A DNA stretch of 64,000 nucleotides from Cladopsammia gracilis (GCA_022457155.1 JAJGOT010000457.1:372001-436000), one strand, 5' to 3'. Positions 50,072 through 63,360 are shown, counted from the stretch's first letter. The notes: generated by a model from the sequence alone, not told the origin. Numbers and translations are program-made.

Positions 50072-50282
50072 TTAAACTTGTATCAGGAGCTCCTTCTTTT
50101 TAATCCAGATCTGTCGGTACTCTTTACTGAAATACTTATCATATGACCCGTACGGCCCTGCAAGCCTTTTCTTTGCAAAACCATTGATGAAAGTCCGGTA
50201 TGAGGGCCGGACCCATTTGCGCGAGCGGGACCGGAAAAAGCCGTACGGCACTACTACAAGAGCGCACGGCCTCGCGTGTTAA

Positions 50283-51320
50283 AATTTCAAGCAATCTTGT
50301 CTCCCAATTGGTCAGTGATAACATACTTATTGACTAAGTTAGGTCATGTACGCAAAGTCTGTAGCAAAGCTTTTCGTGGTCTTTACAATATCAGGCAAAT
50401 AAGAAAGTTTCTTTCTGAGGAATCGATCAAAACTCTTATACATGCTTTTGTTACCTCGCACCTGGACTACTGCACGGACTACTGTAACTCTCTCTTGTAT
50501 GCCGGGTCTCCTTAAGTATCAACATGACCGACGACAGAAAATTCTCAATGCCGCTGCTCGAGAGATACCGAAATTCGACCCCATGAACTGTTAAAACTTC
50601 ACTGGTTACCTGTCCACCTCCGAACTGAATTTAAGATTCTTGACTTGTACAGTGAAACCTCGATTTAACGAACCTCAATATAACGCTGAAGTACTCGGTA
50701 TAACGAACAATATTCTTCAGCCCGGCAAAGTTACAAGTAAAATGTATGGAACAGAACCTCGATATAACGAAATCCTCGTTAATTATAAAGAACACAATCC
50801 GGAAGCCCAAACGTAAAATCTACCACGATATCATAACGAATAAATGTAAACGCGATGCAAGCCAAAAACAAGAGGCAAAGTACATTGGAAGAGTTCTTTG
50901 ATTAAGCATCTACAGAACTGTAGCAAATTCAATTTTCTACGGTAGTAGTCTGTTGTTTAAGTTTTTAAATAATTGTTACAAAACAATTATTCATTATACC
51001 TCGATATAACGAACATTTTGGTTGTTTTTCCGCAAATTCGTTATAACGAGGATTTCGATGAACGAACCCTCGATATAACGAACCAATTTCCCCAGTCCCT
51101 TGGCACTTCGTTAAACCGAGGTTCCACTGCACTTATACTTTCAAACCATTGCATCGGAAGGCCCCTGGTTAACCACAGAACTCCTTAAACCTAAAGTTGC
51201 GGGAAGATTTAGTTTATAGATTGCTTTTCTATACATCCCATCATCACCTATATTACCAGAATCAGATGAGATATATAATTATTTTTGTATTGTATGATGG
51301 AAGCAAATAAAGTTGAAGTT
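50283..51320 (+). pseudogene. LINE reverse transcriptase relic, split by a MITE
   Basis: The reading FRGLYNIRQIRKFLSEESIK ... IHAFVTSHLDYC ... continues with frameshifts (ILNAAAREIPKFDP) to 50,649. It resumes after 51,129 (TFKPLHRKAPG-like) and ends in an AATAAAGTTGAAGTTG tail. CR1/L2-like C-terminal region. Confidence 0.7.
50650..51129. mobile_element. Pogo/Tc1-like MITE inside the LINE relic
   Basis: CAGTGAAACCTCGATTTAACG and inverted CGTTAAACCGAGGTTCCACTG bound it, with further CCTCGATATAACGAA copies inside. The TA duplication is unclear. Confidence 0.7.
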
Positions 51321-51479
51321 GACGAGCACATTCTTCGTCTGTCATGTTCATGACTGCTTGTTTGAGGATTTTAATGGCCGAACAAGTAACTAGTTAGTTT
51401 GATATGATCACGCCAATGAAATCACCTTTTCTCGTCTGAAAACTGTGAATTTGCTTTTTTCTCTAGCTTTTAATAGTTC

Positions 51480-52010
51480 AAGTAGAAGGTAACGTCACAT
51501 GCCATGACCTGAAATCATTCCCTCCACTTTCGAATTCTCAATCGTCCACTGATCACGTGTATACAGCGTAACTCAAGTTGAGTCAGTTACAGTAGCAACA
51601 ATTTCAAGGCAGTGTGTCTCTTCTTTACATTACGACAAGGATGAAGGTAATTTTACATGTCTCATGACCTCCAATCATTCCTTCCTCCTTCCCCTAATCC
51701 GAACACGTGCATGCTGCGTAACTCAAGCTAATTCAGTTAACAAAAATTCCGAGGTAGTCTACGAGTACCAACAACGGTTTTTCTCGGAGGGGGGAGGGGG
51801 GGGGGGATGTTGGGGGGGGGGGGGGTGGTTGCTACGGCAACACGTAGGCTATTTCAAGGCAGTGTGTCTCATCTTTATATCACGACCAGGATAAAGGTTA
51901 CGTCACACGCCTTATGACCTCCAATCATTCCTTCCTCCTTCCCCTAATTCGCCCGATCACGTGCCTTCTGCGTGACTCAAGCTGAGTCAGGTAGTAACAA
52001 GTTCGAGGCA
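51480..52010 (+). repeat. Triplicated segment with CACGTG-like sites
   Basis: Three copies of a unit with CATGACCTCCAATCATTCC, CACGTG and CTGCGTAACTCAAGC-like blocks start near 51,495, 51,658 and 51,908. G runs (51,788-51,826) lie between copies 2 and 3. Confidence 0.7.
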
Positions 52011-52570
52011 AAAATCTACACCGTAGTAAAAATATTAGGGCTTGTATGCCAATTTGACAATGGACACTTGCTAAGTCCTAAAAATTCAGTTTATGATAAA
52101 AAGCCTTTTCTTGTCACTGTGCTCCATTTTTTATTTGTGATTTGAAGCGGTTTTAGTCCACTTGAACTTGTAGCTAGTGTTACGCAAATTGTCTATAAGC
52201 GCAAAAATACGCCATAATACAGAAGTTTTGATTTTCATTCTATCAGAGGTGCACTGTCCCCGTCACGGCATCGAGATACTCGTCCCCAGAGCCGCCCGGA
52301 CCTCTTACTCCGGAGCCTGAGCACGAGTATTCTGGTCCTGTCGCTTGCTGGAGGTGAAGATGGCGGGGGACAGGTTCCGCTCATGATCATCAGTATGCAT
52401 TTGTGAAAATAGTATGCACGAAGTGCGACGGCCGATACCGAAAATGCGCGAAATATTTACGAACAGGCTTCGTAATGTTTCTGCACGTGCAAAGCGCTGT
52501 CTGGTAAAATAAACCAGTTTGCAACGATAATTGGTTCTGCATGAAGTGTTTACAATTCTCTATTTTCGAA

Positions 52571-52699
52571 TTGCCCATAATACACTTTGTTTGCCCCCCA
52601 AATTTTGCATAAACTATTGTTTTGAAATGCTCTTGGGAATATGCAGTCCTCCCAAGAGCATTTACAGACAATACTTATGCCAATTTTTTTTTTTTTTTT

Positions 52700-52730
<31 letters not shown>

Positions 52731-52755
52731 GTCAAACAAAGTGTATTATGGGCAA
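52571..52755. repeat. Inverted repeat around a T/G homopolymer tract
   Basis: TTGCCCATAATACACTTTG and its inverse flank a core with a GGGAATATGCAG hairpin and T(27)/G(20)-type runs. Confidence 0.6.
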
Positions 52756-53220
52756 ATAGCCCGTTGATTAAAATTAGCAAAATTACCATAAAATATATTT
52801 TTGCATTCGTGTTTTCTCGGGAAGCCTTCGGAAGCGTACAAACAAGTAATTTTGTGTCCAAGAATTCAGCGCGGATATAGAATTTCATGAGATGACACGG
52901 CAGGGAGGTAAACTAGGTGTATTGTAGGTTGTCATAACTGACGCAAATTTTAATAGAGGTTTTGACGAATCAGTGAGTAGTGAAATCAACTTGCTTTGTG
53001 TTCTTCTCGAGGAACAAACACAAAATCACGTTTTACAAATTTTAACTTGCGTACATTACAGCATTACCTTAAAAGTGTGATTCATTGAATAAAAAATAGA
53101 ACTGGTAAACTCCCATTATTCCCCAATACATCTGTCAATTTTTTCTCTTATGAATTTATTCATGGTCAGGTATACCCCGCGACCTTAAAAACAACATAAA
53201 ATTCAAACCACAGGCATTCA

Positions 53221-53523
53221 ATAGGCCACTTCGAAAAATACCATAATAATCTTTTAAGTACAGACTCAGCCTCACCGGGGTGTAATTATTTAAGTCTCTT
53301 TTGTTAGAATGGCACAATTCAGAGTACATGTAAGAACGCTAGGACGTAGCATTGTGTGTTCTTATACAAATGTGCACCGTATGCAAATTGACAAGAAGTT
53401 GAAGCATAGCACGTGCAGTTCGTGCTGAAAACAAAAGAAATTGGAAAAATCAGGCTTACATCAAGCACCACCACCCAAACCTGCACTTTAAAGAGTATTA
53501 TGGTATTTTTCGAAGTGGCCTAT
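53221..53523. mobile_element. MITE with ATAGGCCACTTCGAAAAATA ends
   Basis: ATAGGCCACTTCGAAAAATA and its exact inverse bound it, with matching ACCATAATA extensions. It shares the terminal ATAGGCCA with the element at 43,691. Confidence 0.8.
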
Positions 53524-55480
53524 ACGAGATGCGTAGTGGTCACTTACGAGACTGGTTTCTTCTTTAATAATTTAACTTGAAACGTTTTGCTATTTTGGGG
53601 AAGATGGCCGGCCTTTAAGAGAGTTGGTGGCTAACGAGTCGCACACGGTGGTTCGACTGCATTTTTTCTTATACCCTATCTTGGCCCAATCCCTAAAATC
53701 GTTCACACACTTTTTCACATCCAAGCGGAGAGGAAGGCTTATCCAAAACCTGAAGCTCAGGAGGGGGCTTGTAAGAGAGGTGAGAGGGGGTTAAAAGAGA
53801 AGGGGGGGGGGGGGGGGGGTTCAAGTTAATAGAGCGTTTACGGTGATTCTGATTTATGATAAACCACAGAAAAACGTAACTGCAAACCCTTTATTTGAAC
53901 GTATTTCAATTACATTATTTCATTACATCCTGTTGTTTTACGTTCTCTTCTTGTCCTCCAGCTCTAATAATTCTACATTTTGTCTGTCATTATCAGTAAA
54001 GATCCTCGTTCGCCACACACAAAACTGGTATTTCTTGGTGTTGTGGAAACATGGCTGGTCAGCTGGTATTGTTTAGTGCTTGTTCAATCTTTTGTTTTAA
54101 GTCATTCGGTGATCGCAACTTCCACAACACCAAAAAAATCCACCAAACACACAAGATTTGAGGAGAACTTGAGGTTGCTCTCTCAAGTATAATGACGGAC
54201 CCACGGGAAAACAGCAGTAATATGTCCGACCCTGTCCCCGCTCGGACAGGGCCTGATAAATCAAGCCCTTGGCTCTGGCAATCCACTCTTTACCCCCATG
54301 ATCTAACTGGACGTTAATTTCAAGAAACAAAAAGGCACAAAATAAACGTCAACTGGAAAGATCAAAAGTGCAGACTAAAGTTCAAATAAAATGATGCGAC
54401 CACTTGATTCCCATCTTTTACCGAATTGAAATTTCTGGTTTTCCCATGAAAATAGTGTAATGGTATTAACCCACTCCAAGGAAAAATATACCTGCCAGAA
54501 TCTTATACTACCTAAAAAACACTGCCCATACCATCCCCTGGGTCTTGTGCAATACTGAAAACAACAAAAGCTGTTTTATGTGTTCATTGAATTAGCAATA
54601 AAGAGTAAGACAGATAGTTCAACTGAAAGGACAATCCATGAATCCAAGTTAAAGCCCGTTTGCAACAGAACCAATCCATTCACATTATGGCCAAAAAAGC
54701 TAAGCTTGTCTCAGTTTAATAAACATTGACTCACTGCATTTGGTAAAATACATTTGCTGAAAATCTAATTATAATTTTTGCTAGGCTGCAAAAATGAATT
54801 GATTGGTTTGGGACTCATTTTTTCAGTCTCGAAAATTTGGAAATCTACACTCACTGGCAATTATTGATGCTTGGGGCAGAGAAAATAATTCCACATACAG
54901 GAACCCACCCTTCCTACATATAACTGAACCCCACATAACTGACAGCTCTTGTAGAGCCAATTAATACCTTACATACATGTAAGCTTGCATAGGCAGACAG
55001 ACTCATGGTTCTAGCAACATACAAAGACTACATTTTGTACCTCTAACAAGCAGACACTTCTCTTATTGCAAGTAAGCACACACTGGGTGTCCACTGCTCG
55101 GTGGTTTAACTGTGAAACTAAGATTAGTTTACAGTTGAAAACAAAACATTTTCAACATTCTAAATTAAAGAGCTCCCTGGGCAAAAATATCCTAAGTGAC
55201 TTTTTTTGCTAAAATATCAGATTTTTAGGCCTCAAAAAGCATTGCTTGATTTGCGTGTAAATGTATTAATAGCAAGAACTTCAACCAGGTCAAAGCTTCA
55301 TGTAGATCTTGCATTTTTGTTTTATGAAAGTATTGCAACTATTCATTATAATTCAACACATTATAATTCAACACATTATCCTTCGTTCAAATTTTATTTT
55401 TCTTTGTTTAAAACCATTATCATACATTACCATAGCCAAAAACAAAGGAAAATAAAATTTGAACCAAGGATAAAATTGAC
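53524..55480. other. No recognised gene; edge of TRIM copy B duplication block
   Basis: From about 54,490 the sequence follows the downstream flank of TRIM copy A. Short open frames around 54,059-54,330 match nothing I know. A G run lies at about 53,804-53,819. Confidence 0.45.
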
Positions 55481-55672
55481 CACAACATCTACATGACGTA
55501 TATCCAATGATGGATGTAAATTTCGCATTTTGACAAGAGAATGCAAAAATGACGAAACGGCCTCGATATTTTTTCTTCAAACGGTGCTTTGTTATCAATG
55601 TGTTGAATTATAAAACTATTATAGCGCGAAAGCACGCGTGATATCGCCTAATTCTTAGCCGACGAGGCCGTA
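55481..55672. repeat. Dispersed repeat, partial copy
   Basis: It carries AATTTCGCATTTTGACAAGAG, GTGTTGAATTATAAAA and GATATCGCCTAATTCTTAG, as in the copies at 8,346 and 59,489. Confidence 0.55.
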
Positions 55673-55842
55673 CTATTAATCTTTTATCTACACTTAATAA
55701 ATATTATTTTCATTCTACAACATTTGCTGTCTTTCTTAAAAGAAGCTGTATAACAATGAACTAACCTGTGATCTACATTAGAATTTCAATATCTGATCAG
55801 TAGAACTGATCTCTATCAAACAGTCCACTCATGCATCAATGA

Positions 55843-58800
55843 TTAGATAAGTGAAAAACCATTTCCAATTACGTTAAGAGGTGAAATGATTGGAACAACT
55901 TTTTCTCCCTCCACACCAGTGAAGACTTCTGCTTCTTTACTTCGTTGATTGTAGATAACAAGTTTAGTTGTATCATAATTGAGATAAACTGATAAAATGT
56001 CACCATGCTGCAAGGAAGTAATAGATGATTCATGTGGATTGTCAGAACGTGAGAATGAAGATCTACCATCCCATGTGACACGAGAGTACCACGTGCACCT
56101 CTTGATCTCTGCATCATGGAAAAACGATACCTCATCAGCAAGTTTCATACAGCTAACTCCAATTTCATATTTAGTTGCTTCGAGGAAACGATACAAGTAC
56201 TTTAATTTCCAACAATACTTTCCTTTCCCATGTTCACCCTGTTTGGAAGATGAAGTTAAGAGACTAACGTTCTTTTTTACTTCTGGCTTGACTTTCCAGG
56301 TAAAAGGACTGCCAGGCACATTCTTTTCATCAACTGTTACTGACAGAGAACAAAGTCCATCGGTCTCTGGTCGATAAGAAAACAAGTAAGAGCGGTCACC
56401 ATTGTCATAAACAGGAAGTTCTTGGTTTAAATTGTCCTTTCTTGAATGATTAACTAAAGCATGAACCGCGTAGCCAGTCTTTGGTTTACCGACTGCAACC
56501 TCATCCTTAATATGAAGCACAAAATCCACAGGCTGCCCAGCCAATGTCTCGTACAAGACACCCTCCTCACCTCCCACCATACTCAGCACACATGTTTTAG
56601 TGTCAACAGGAGTGTGTAGTAAGGTTGCCATTTTGCCAATGTCCCAAATTGTTTTATTCACTTGTAGCTCAAGATAGTCAGTATTGCAAGGTTTGCACTG
56701 AAATTGCGATGCATTAAGCTGTGCAAGCCTTTGTACGAGTTGTTGCTTCATATTCAAGAGCTCCATATCATCTCCATCTGCTATCGCTCGTTCAGCAAAA
56801 TTGACACTACTTCGCAGCTGTGCCAGTGATAAGGCAAGCATTTCCTTTTGGATTCCAAGCTCCTTCATCTTTACTTGACCTTGTGTTGTAACGTCATGCT
56901 TCAGGTTTGCTCGCAAATACTCCAGCGCCTTCACTTGCTCGTCAAAAAAGGCATCCACAGCTTTACTCACTTCAGCAATTTTAGTGTCAACGCGGTTTTC
57001 CATTGCCTGAACAGCCTTTAAACCTTGATCAACAGCATTGTCTTTAGCTTTGGTCTCTTCAAGAACGGCTTGAACAACTTTCCTTTCTCTTTCAGCCACG
57101 TCTGCTACAAAGTTGTACTTGTGTTCACGGTGGTCAACAATGGTGCAATCACGGCAGATTGTTTTCTGGCAGGTGTCACAAAACAGTTTCAGTGTCTCAT
57201 CTACATGTTTTACGCAGAAGGCTGGCTTGACAAGGGCCTTTGATCCAAGCTTCTTAACTTCTGTTAAAGATAAAATCTGGTGACTTTTAAATGCATTGAT
57301 CCTTTTATGTGCAGTTACACAAAACTCACACATGAAAACTCTGCAGTTAGTGCAACGTGAAACTGCCGAGTCACCACTATCGCAGTGTTCACAGATCATT
57401 GGCTTTCCTGCTGATGAGGTGCTGTCTTGCATGCTCAATAAAGTCATGAAATTGTTTACCCAGAAGTTTGGCTGCAGCTTTCCAACATCTCCATCAGCAA
57501 TCTAACAAATTAATAGACTTTTAATTTCCGTGTGATGTTAACTTAGTCTACATGTATATCAAGCATTGAGTTAGAAAGTAAACAAATGGTAGCAGAGTTG
57601 TTTTGGATGGATACTGCCAATCAGAAGGCTGCAAAGTCATTGCATGTTCTGCACTATCCATGGGTTGCATTCAAACTACATGTAAATATACATTGTAAGA
57701 GTTTTTTTCAAAATCATTGAATTGAACTACTCTGTTACATGAACAAGAAATTTAAGTAGTCTATAATCAAATAATTGTTGGTAATCTTCAGAAAACTTGG
57801 AAAATCATTGCAAATTTTTTTGAAACAACTTTGGTAAATGTTTATTGAGAGTCATTGTGAAATTTCAGAAAAATTCAGCCATAACTCAAACTTTCAAGTA
57901 GCATTGTAATAATAGCTAATTGTCAGAAATCTTTGGAAGATTTTCAGTGAAGCAAAGTTATAAAGGCATGTAATAAATAAGGTATGCAAATTGTGCTTAA
58001 TTGTGCTTTACTGTGAATATGCCCCTTGTACTGACTTGATTTTTTCTTTGTATTCAGTCACTCACTACATGTATGTGTGAAAGTCACTTGTGGGATATGT
58101 ACATGTATATACTGAAAAAGCAAAAACATTACATAATTGGTATATTTAACTGAAAATACATTTTTTTTTCAAAAACATATTCACTCAAATTACACAAACA
58201 AAGGGGTATGTTAGCAGATAATGGGCTCTGAATGAAGCCAGGTGGTTGTCCACATAGTTCCCTTGTTGCTACAAGGCTGTGCTCTAAGAGTTATCATAGT
58301 CACACTGTCGGAAGTGCAGAGGGAGTCAATCTATAAAATTTAGGGTGCCCAACGACAAATTATAAAGTTAGTTGCCTATGGCACACAGGCACTGCTAGAG
58401 CACAACCCTGTGCTTTCCGACTGAATATGAAAAAAAAAAGGCTCAAATGTCACCACAGGGCACCGGCACACAAACTGTGTGCCCCATTTAGGGGCGGACC
58501 ATTAGAAATCTTAGGGGGGGGGGGGGGGGCAATTACCAAAAACAAATTCCTGCAAAGGAAAATTGTCTCAAGAAAAATTACTGCAAGCCGTTGACCAAAA
58601 AATAAATATAAACCTGCAAGCTAACTGGAATATTATTTTTTATTTTAAACTGGAACATATGAGAGTATGACATGCTCTGTGGTAGTAAAACTAATCAAAA
58701 AGCACCTTCAGGCTGAGTCAAATGCTGTCGAAAATTACCTGCCTCAAAGGTCTATCTGGTACATGTACCGATATCTTAATGGAACCTGCTCTACTACAGT

Positions 58801-61800
58801 TATGTCCAGGATTGAATGCAAGTGTTAAACTCATTGCAACGTAGTGTGAAGAACACTGCACAAACGACAATGGAGATAAACAGATTAGAGCTCCGGAATA
58901 ACAGTTCTCAACTACAAAGCGGAGCAGTCACTGAAATGCGCTGATTTATACTCTCTGCGAAACACTGCATATAGCTTTATAAAAAAGCTGCAATTATCTC
59001 TGAAAATTCGGACCAACATATCACCAGTCCATGAAAATACGACCTAGGCTTGTAATAAAAACACTGCTATACCCAGCAAAAAAAAATAATAATTGTAAGA
59101 AACCATTGATAATCAAACTGATCTGACTACCTGCGAGATTCAGAGAGAGCGAAGAACCTTACACTGTTTGTACACTTCCATTAGAAAATGGCTACACGAG
59201 CACAGTACGACGTCAAACAAAACTGAAGAAAGCCGCCATCAGTAAATTGAGTGTGACAAATAGAAGTGAATTGGAAAAAATTTAGTACAACTGATATTAT
59301 TCAAAAAACATTTGTGTTAGTCAAAATATTTGTTAGTGTGAATTCATATCACTATTTTTGTAGCACAAAAATCTATCATATAATCTTATGTTTATTTTTG
59401 TGTAGGTTCTCGACCTCCTTCGTCCTTTTATGGCTGAGCAGCTCTATCTGCCCATCCTGGTCAGTAAATTAGTGTAAGAAATAGTATGTATTACAATTCA
59501 ACACATTGATTCACTGCCCAAATATGGTAAAAAAGTTATGTATCGATATACGCTATGTCTAAATGACATATTGACCAATGGTGGTAAATTCCGCTTTTTT
59601 ACAAGAGAATGCAAAAATGACCGGCCTCGATACTTTTTTCTTCAAACTGTGCTTTATTATGGTAATCAATGTGTTGAATTAAAAAAATAATTATTGCACT
59701 CAAGCTTGCGTGATATCGCCTAATTTTAGCCAGCCTACAGCCTCGTCGGCTATTAAAGAATTAGGTGATATCACACACACTTTCGTGCTAAAATAGTTAA
59801 ATGTTTAGTATGTTTAATTTAGTGGAGCTACATTGTTTATATTTTCAGTGTTCCTTCACCATAGACTATTTTGGCAGTATAACATTAATATTTTGTGTGA
59901 TGTGTGATTTGGTAGATGGAGTGGTTTGTACAACAGGGAGTACATTTCTATCATTTCTTTGCTTACCCTGAAAGTCATCATCGCTAATGACCTTCAAGAA
60001 TTTTGTCAGTGGGCCCTGGCAGGGGTTGCCAAGGGTGGAGGAGGGTTGTCCCTACCATTTTATAACATTTTTATGTAAACCCCCCTTTAAGCGACACCCA
60101 ACATTAAAGTGCCCATAACCTATTTTTTTTTTTCTGAAACTAGACATTACTACAAGAACTTCCGTGGAAAAATTTTGCGATTAAATTAAAATGCGATTTT
60201 TTTAGATTTTTTTAAAACGTTCAAATTTGCCGCCATTTTGGCACACCATTCGCATTAGTCTCCTCTCGGTCCCTCTCTGTGACGTAGATTAAGGAACACG
60301 CGAATTCAAACAAAGGAACAAGTAACTTCAAACAAAGGAATTGTGATGTAGATTAAGGAACATGTGAGCCCGTTGGCCTTCTTAACAGCGGGACGGGTAT
60401 ACCGCAAAAAAAAATAGGATTTTGAATATTTGAAATATTCATAAAAAATTCGCGTTTTGTGCAAAGCGTGAAATTGTTTCACAGAGGTTCCTTGTGTGAT
60501 GTTTACATTCAGATGAGAAAATAAAAAATTAAACGTTATGGGCACTTTTAAAAAAATGTATTGTCTTTTTGAACCTGAAGGTAGTTGTCACTAAGAATTT
60601 TTGTGAGTGGGGCCTGGCAAGGGTTGCCAGGGGTGGATTACAGGGTTTTCCCCACCATTTTATAACATTTTTATGTACCCCCCCCTTAGACACACCCGCC
60701 AACAATTTTTCAAAACAAAATTATTGTCTTTTTGTACCCGAAGGCAGTTGTTGCTCAAAATATTCAAAACACTTGTCAGTGGGGCCTTGCAGGGGTTGCA
60801 AGGGATGAAGACACACCCAATTTTTTCTAGAAGAAGTCTTTTTCTTTTTTTTTTGCTATTAATAGGTGTTGCTAAAACAATTGTATTAAATACTGTCTGT
60901 TGATTTTCAAGGAAATTTAGAGCCTATTTGGTCAATAGAAAAAGGAACAACTTTGTTTTCAACTTTTTTCAACTGGAGCCACACCTCAATTTAAAGTTCA
61001 AAAAAATGACTTTTTGGTTGAATTTGTTGCATAAATTATGCAACTTTCTCTACTGTATATATTTTTTGTCAACTGTTAGGGGTTTCTAGAGGGGGGATTT
61101 TTTTTTTTTTTTGACAGCTTATTTATTCCTCTTTCAAATGAGGTATGACTTTACTGCTGTAATTACCTGTGGAGATATTCAATAAAATATGAAAGTTGAC
61201 AATTTTGCCTGTTTTTTGACCAGGGGGAAATGAGTTAAAGATTAATCTATGAAAAAGCTATCTTAATTAAAACGTTCTGTGTTCATATTTGGTTTTAAGC
61301 TGGTTCTGTTTCTAAGGCGTGCAGATGATGGTTTATACATGTGCCTTGAAACTAAACTATGTTTAAATTTGTTAAAAAGACAGAGGTCCTTTTTTCTAAA
61401 AGCTCTAAAATATTAAAACTAACTGATTTGTAGCACCTCTTGTGACATCTTTTTAAAAAACTTTGCACAACGGTAAGATCTGAAACACTAGCTGCACAAA
61501 CTGAAAGGCCATACAATATTTTTGCATTAAAAAGGAGATCTATTTTGCCTTGATTGTATCCTTCTTTGCGCATGCTTCTAATTATAAATATTCATTTGTT
61601 GGCTTTGTGGAGCTTGGCATTAATATGTACATGTAAACTGAACTTACAATTACCTTGTATCGTGACTCCCAGTATCGGAATACTATTTTTGTATAACACT
61701 GGATAGACAGTTGAATTGCCTCTCTTATGCAGGACTAATTCTTTGCATTTACTAGTGTTACAGTGCATGCTATTTGAATCAGTCCTGCTCCATAATAACT

Positions 61801-62837
61801 CAAAAATGGCTCGGTGAACCCCATTTTTTATTGTCGAATTTTGATTAGTAGGATAAGATGCAACTTTTGGCAAAGTTTAAAAACATTCTGCAGGTGGGGT
61901 TCCGAGCCACCTTAAATTTTCGAAAATTCAAGGTGGCTGGGAACCCCACCTACAGAATTTTTTTAAACTTTGCCAAAAGTTGCATCTTATCCTACTGATC
62001 AAAATTCGACAATAAAAAATGGGGTTCACCGAGTCATTTTTGAGTTTACACTTAAAGCTAAAATTAAGGGTGTTTTCAGCACGTAATATTGTTGCTATAG
62101 TGACATAGTGTAACAAAAATGATAACAACATGTTCATCAATCATTGGGCATTCGTTTGATATCATGATTGTAGCATCAACTGATAAAGAGTGGTTTTAAT
62201 GACCCATCAAAATCTAAGTCTTGGAAAGTGCTGGAAACTGTTGGGAGCCACCTTAATACACCCTGATGCTTCTCAACTAATTCCTGCCATGCCATGCTGG
62301 CTATATCGCATTTCTTGTCCAAGTCAATGATGCTTGTGTGTTGACAGGAAGTGTCAAAATGAACTAACAAGAGGGTATATCAGGAGCTGGTATACCAGAA
62401 TCCTTTTGTTAAGAATGTTTACAGGCTACGCGCACACACCTCTCCCCAGTCTCCCCCATTTTCCCCACTTATTCGTGTGCCGGTTTTTAGTTGCTCCCTA
62501 CCTCCACAATTTTAACACCTGGAACAGGCTATAGTAACAAAGATGCCTCTTACAAATTACTACTAACAGTTAAGGGTCAAGCTGTGGATTACGTGTATCT
62601 CATGATTGCACTCAAATCACAATTACACCTGGATTACAATTTTCCACTTACTTTTGTATCCTGTCTGCACTCAGGGCAAGTTATAACATGATCAGATGCT
62701 TGTTTCTTCACCAGTTTCACCAGGCATTGTTTACAGTAAGTGTGCAGACATGGAAGAACCTTTGGTTCCTTAAACTGTTCCATGCAGATAGCACAAGTTA
62801 GTCGCTCATTAACCTCTTCAGGTGCAGCACAGGCCAT
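55843..62837 (-). CDS. TRIM protein, copy B (RING, B-box x2, coiled coil, filamin, SPRY-like), 614 aa
   Basis: Coding exon 1 (62,837-62,652) is identical in length to that of copy A, with the same RING cysteines. Exon 2 (57,501-55,843) joins in phase 0 through GTAAGT and TTTGTTAG. It has the two B-boxes, coiled coil, filamin repeat (ending VPGSPFTWKV) and SPRY-like tail (KYCWKLKYLYRFLEATKYEI ...). It is open throughout. N-terminal parts are nearly the same as in copy A, while the filamin and SPRY-like parts have diverged more, consistent with changed ligand choice. Head-to-tail tandem duplicate of copy A. Confidence 0.88.
59489..59800. repeat. Dispersed repeat, short copy, in TRIM B intron
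   Basis: ATTCAACACATTGATTCACTGCCC at the start and the GATATCGCCTAATTTTAG / TTAGGTGATATCAC hairpin near the end match the copy at 8,346-9,690. Confidence 0.65.
59970..60830 (+). repeat. Threefold tandem repeat interrupted by a MITE
   Basis: Units with GTCAGTGGGGCCTGGCAGGGG-like cores begin near 59,990, 60,590 and 60,760. The first is cut by the element at 60,105-60,547. Confidence 0.65.
60105..60547. mobile_element. MITE with AAGTGCCCATAAC ends, TTA duplication
   Basis: AAGTGCCCATAAC and inverted GTTATGGGCACTT are flanked by TTA on both sides, Harbinger-style. No coding capacity. Confidence 0.75.
61330..61797 (-). pseudogene. LINE reverse transcriptase fragment
   Basis: On the - strand: MHCNTSKCKELVLHKRG ... 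SIPILGVTIQGNCKFSLHV ... LYGLSVCAASVSDLTVVQSF ... LLEKRT. This is the thumb region after the catalytic centre. One stop lies near 61,585. The catalytic part is missing. Confidence 0.7.
61798..62045. repeat. Palindrome with arms of about 124 bp
   Basis: ACTCAAAAATGGCTCGGTGA at the left is mirrored at the right with few changes, and the centre is AAATTTTCGAAAATT. It abuts the LINE fragment directly. Confidence 0.85.
62046..62640. other. Intronic, no recognised feature
   Basis: A 64-codon open frame on the - strand (62,370-62,176) lies here but matches no family I know. Confidence 0.35.
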
Positions 62838-63261
62838 TGTTAGTCTAAAAAGTAAATCACAAATCAAAAAAGATACCAATTCCGCATTTTTAACTTCTAA
62901 AAGGCAATCTGAATGGGCCTTTATTATAAATTGTACATACTAAAAGAAGCCCAACCATGTGTGGAATCAACCAAAAACAATACAATTGGAAATTTTGCAA
63001 AATCAAGCTACCATTTACACTTCTGTTGAACCCCTAGTTTGATATGCGCTCATTTGACAGGCATTCTTGATTTAAGTTAGCTAAAACGATGTGAAAGTAC
63101 CACACAGACAAATTATTCAATACTGGCGGAAGATCGAGCACGGAGATCGTGTAGTTAGTTGTTTGCTGACAAAATCTTTAACCATTTAAGTTTACTGTAG
63201 CTTTTACTGTTAATGCTTACAGTAAATAGCCAAGAAGTGTTCAGGAAGAAAATGAACTTAC

Positions 63262-63360
63262 TATTTTGTGGAAAAGATGTGAATTCTTCAGAAAAACTGC
63301 AAATTAGTTACTTCAAGGTTCACCAAGGAAGTTCCAACATCGCGTGAGACAATGGCCGCT
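63262..63360 (-). other. Probable non-coding 5' exon of TRIM copy B
   Basis: A GTAAGT donor at 63,261 (- strand) pairs with the acceptor TTTTAG before 62,844. The region matches the equivalent in copy A. The upstream edge is unknown. Confidence 0.45.

Noticed and set aside
53980..54330. Overlapping short frames on both strands
   Set aside because: No conserved motif; they lie at the edge of the duplicated block with no splice signals I trust.
62176..62370. 64-codon frame on the - strand (…KKCDIASMAWQELVEK…)
   Set aside because: It looks protein-like but has no recognisable domain, no splice context and no partner in the TRIM A intron.
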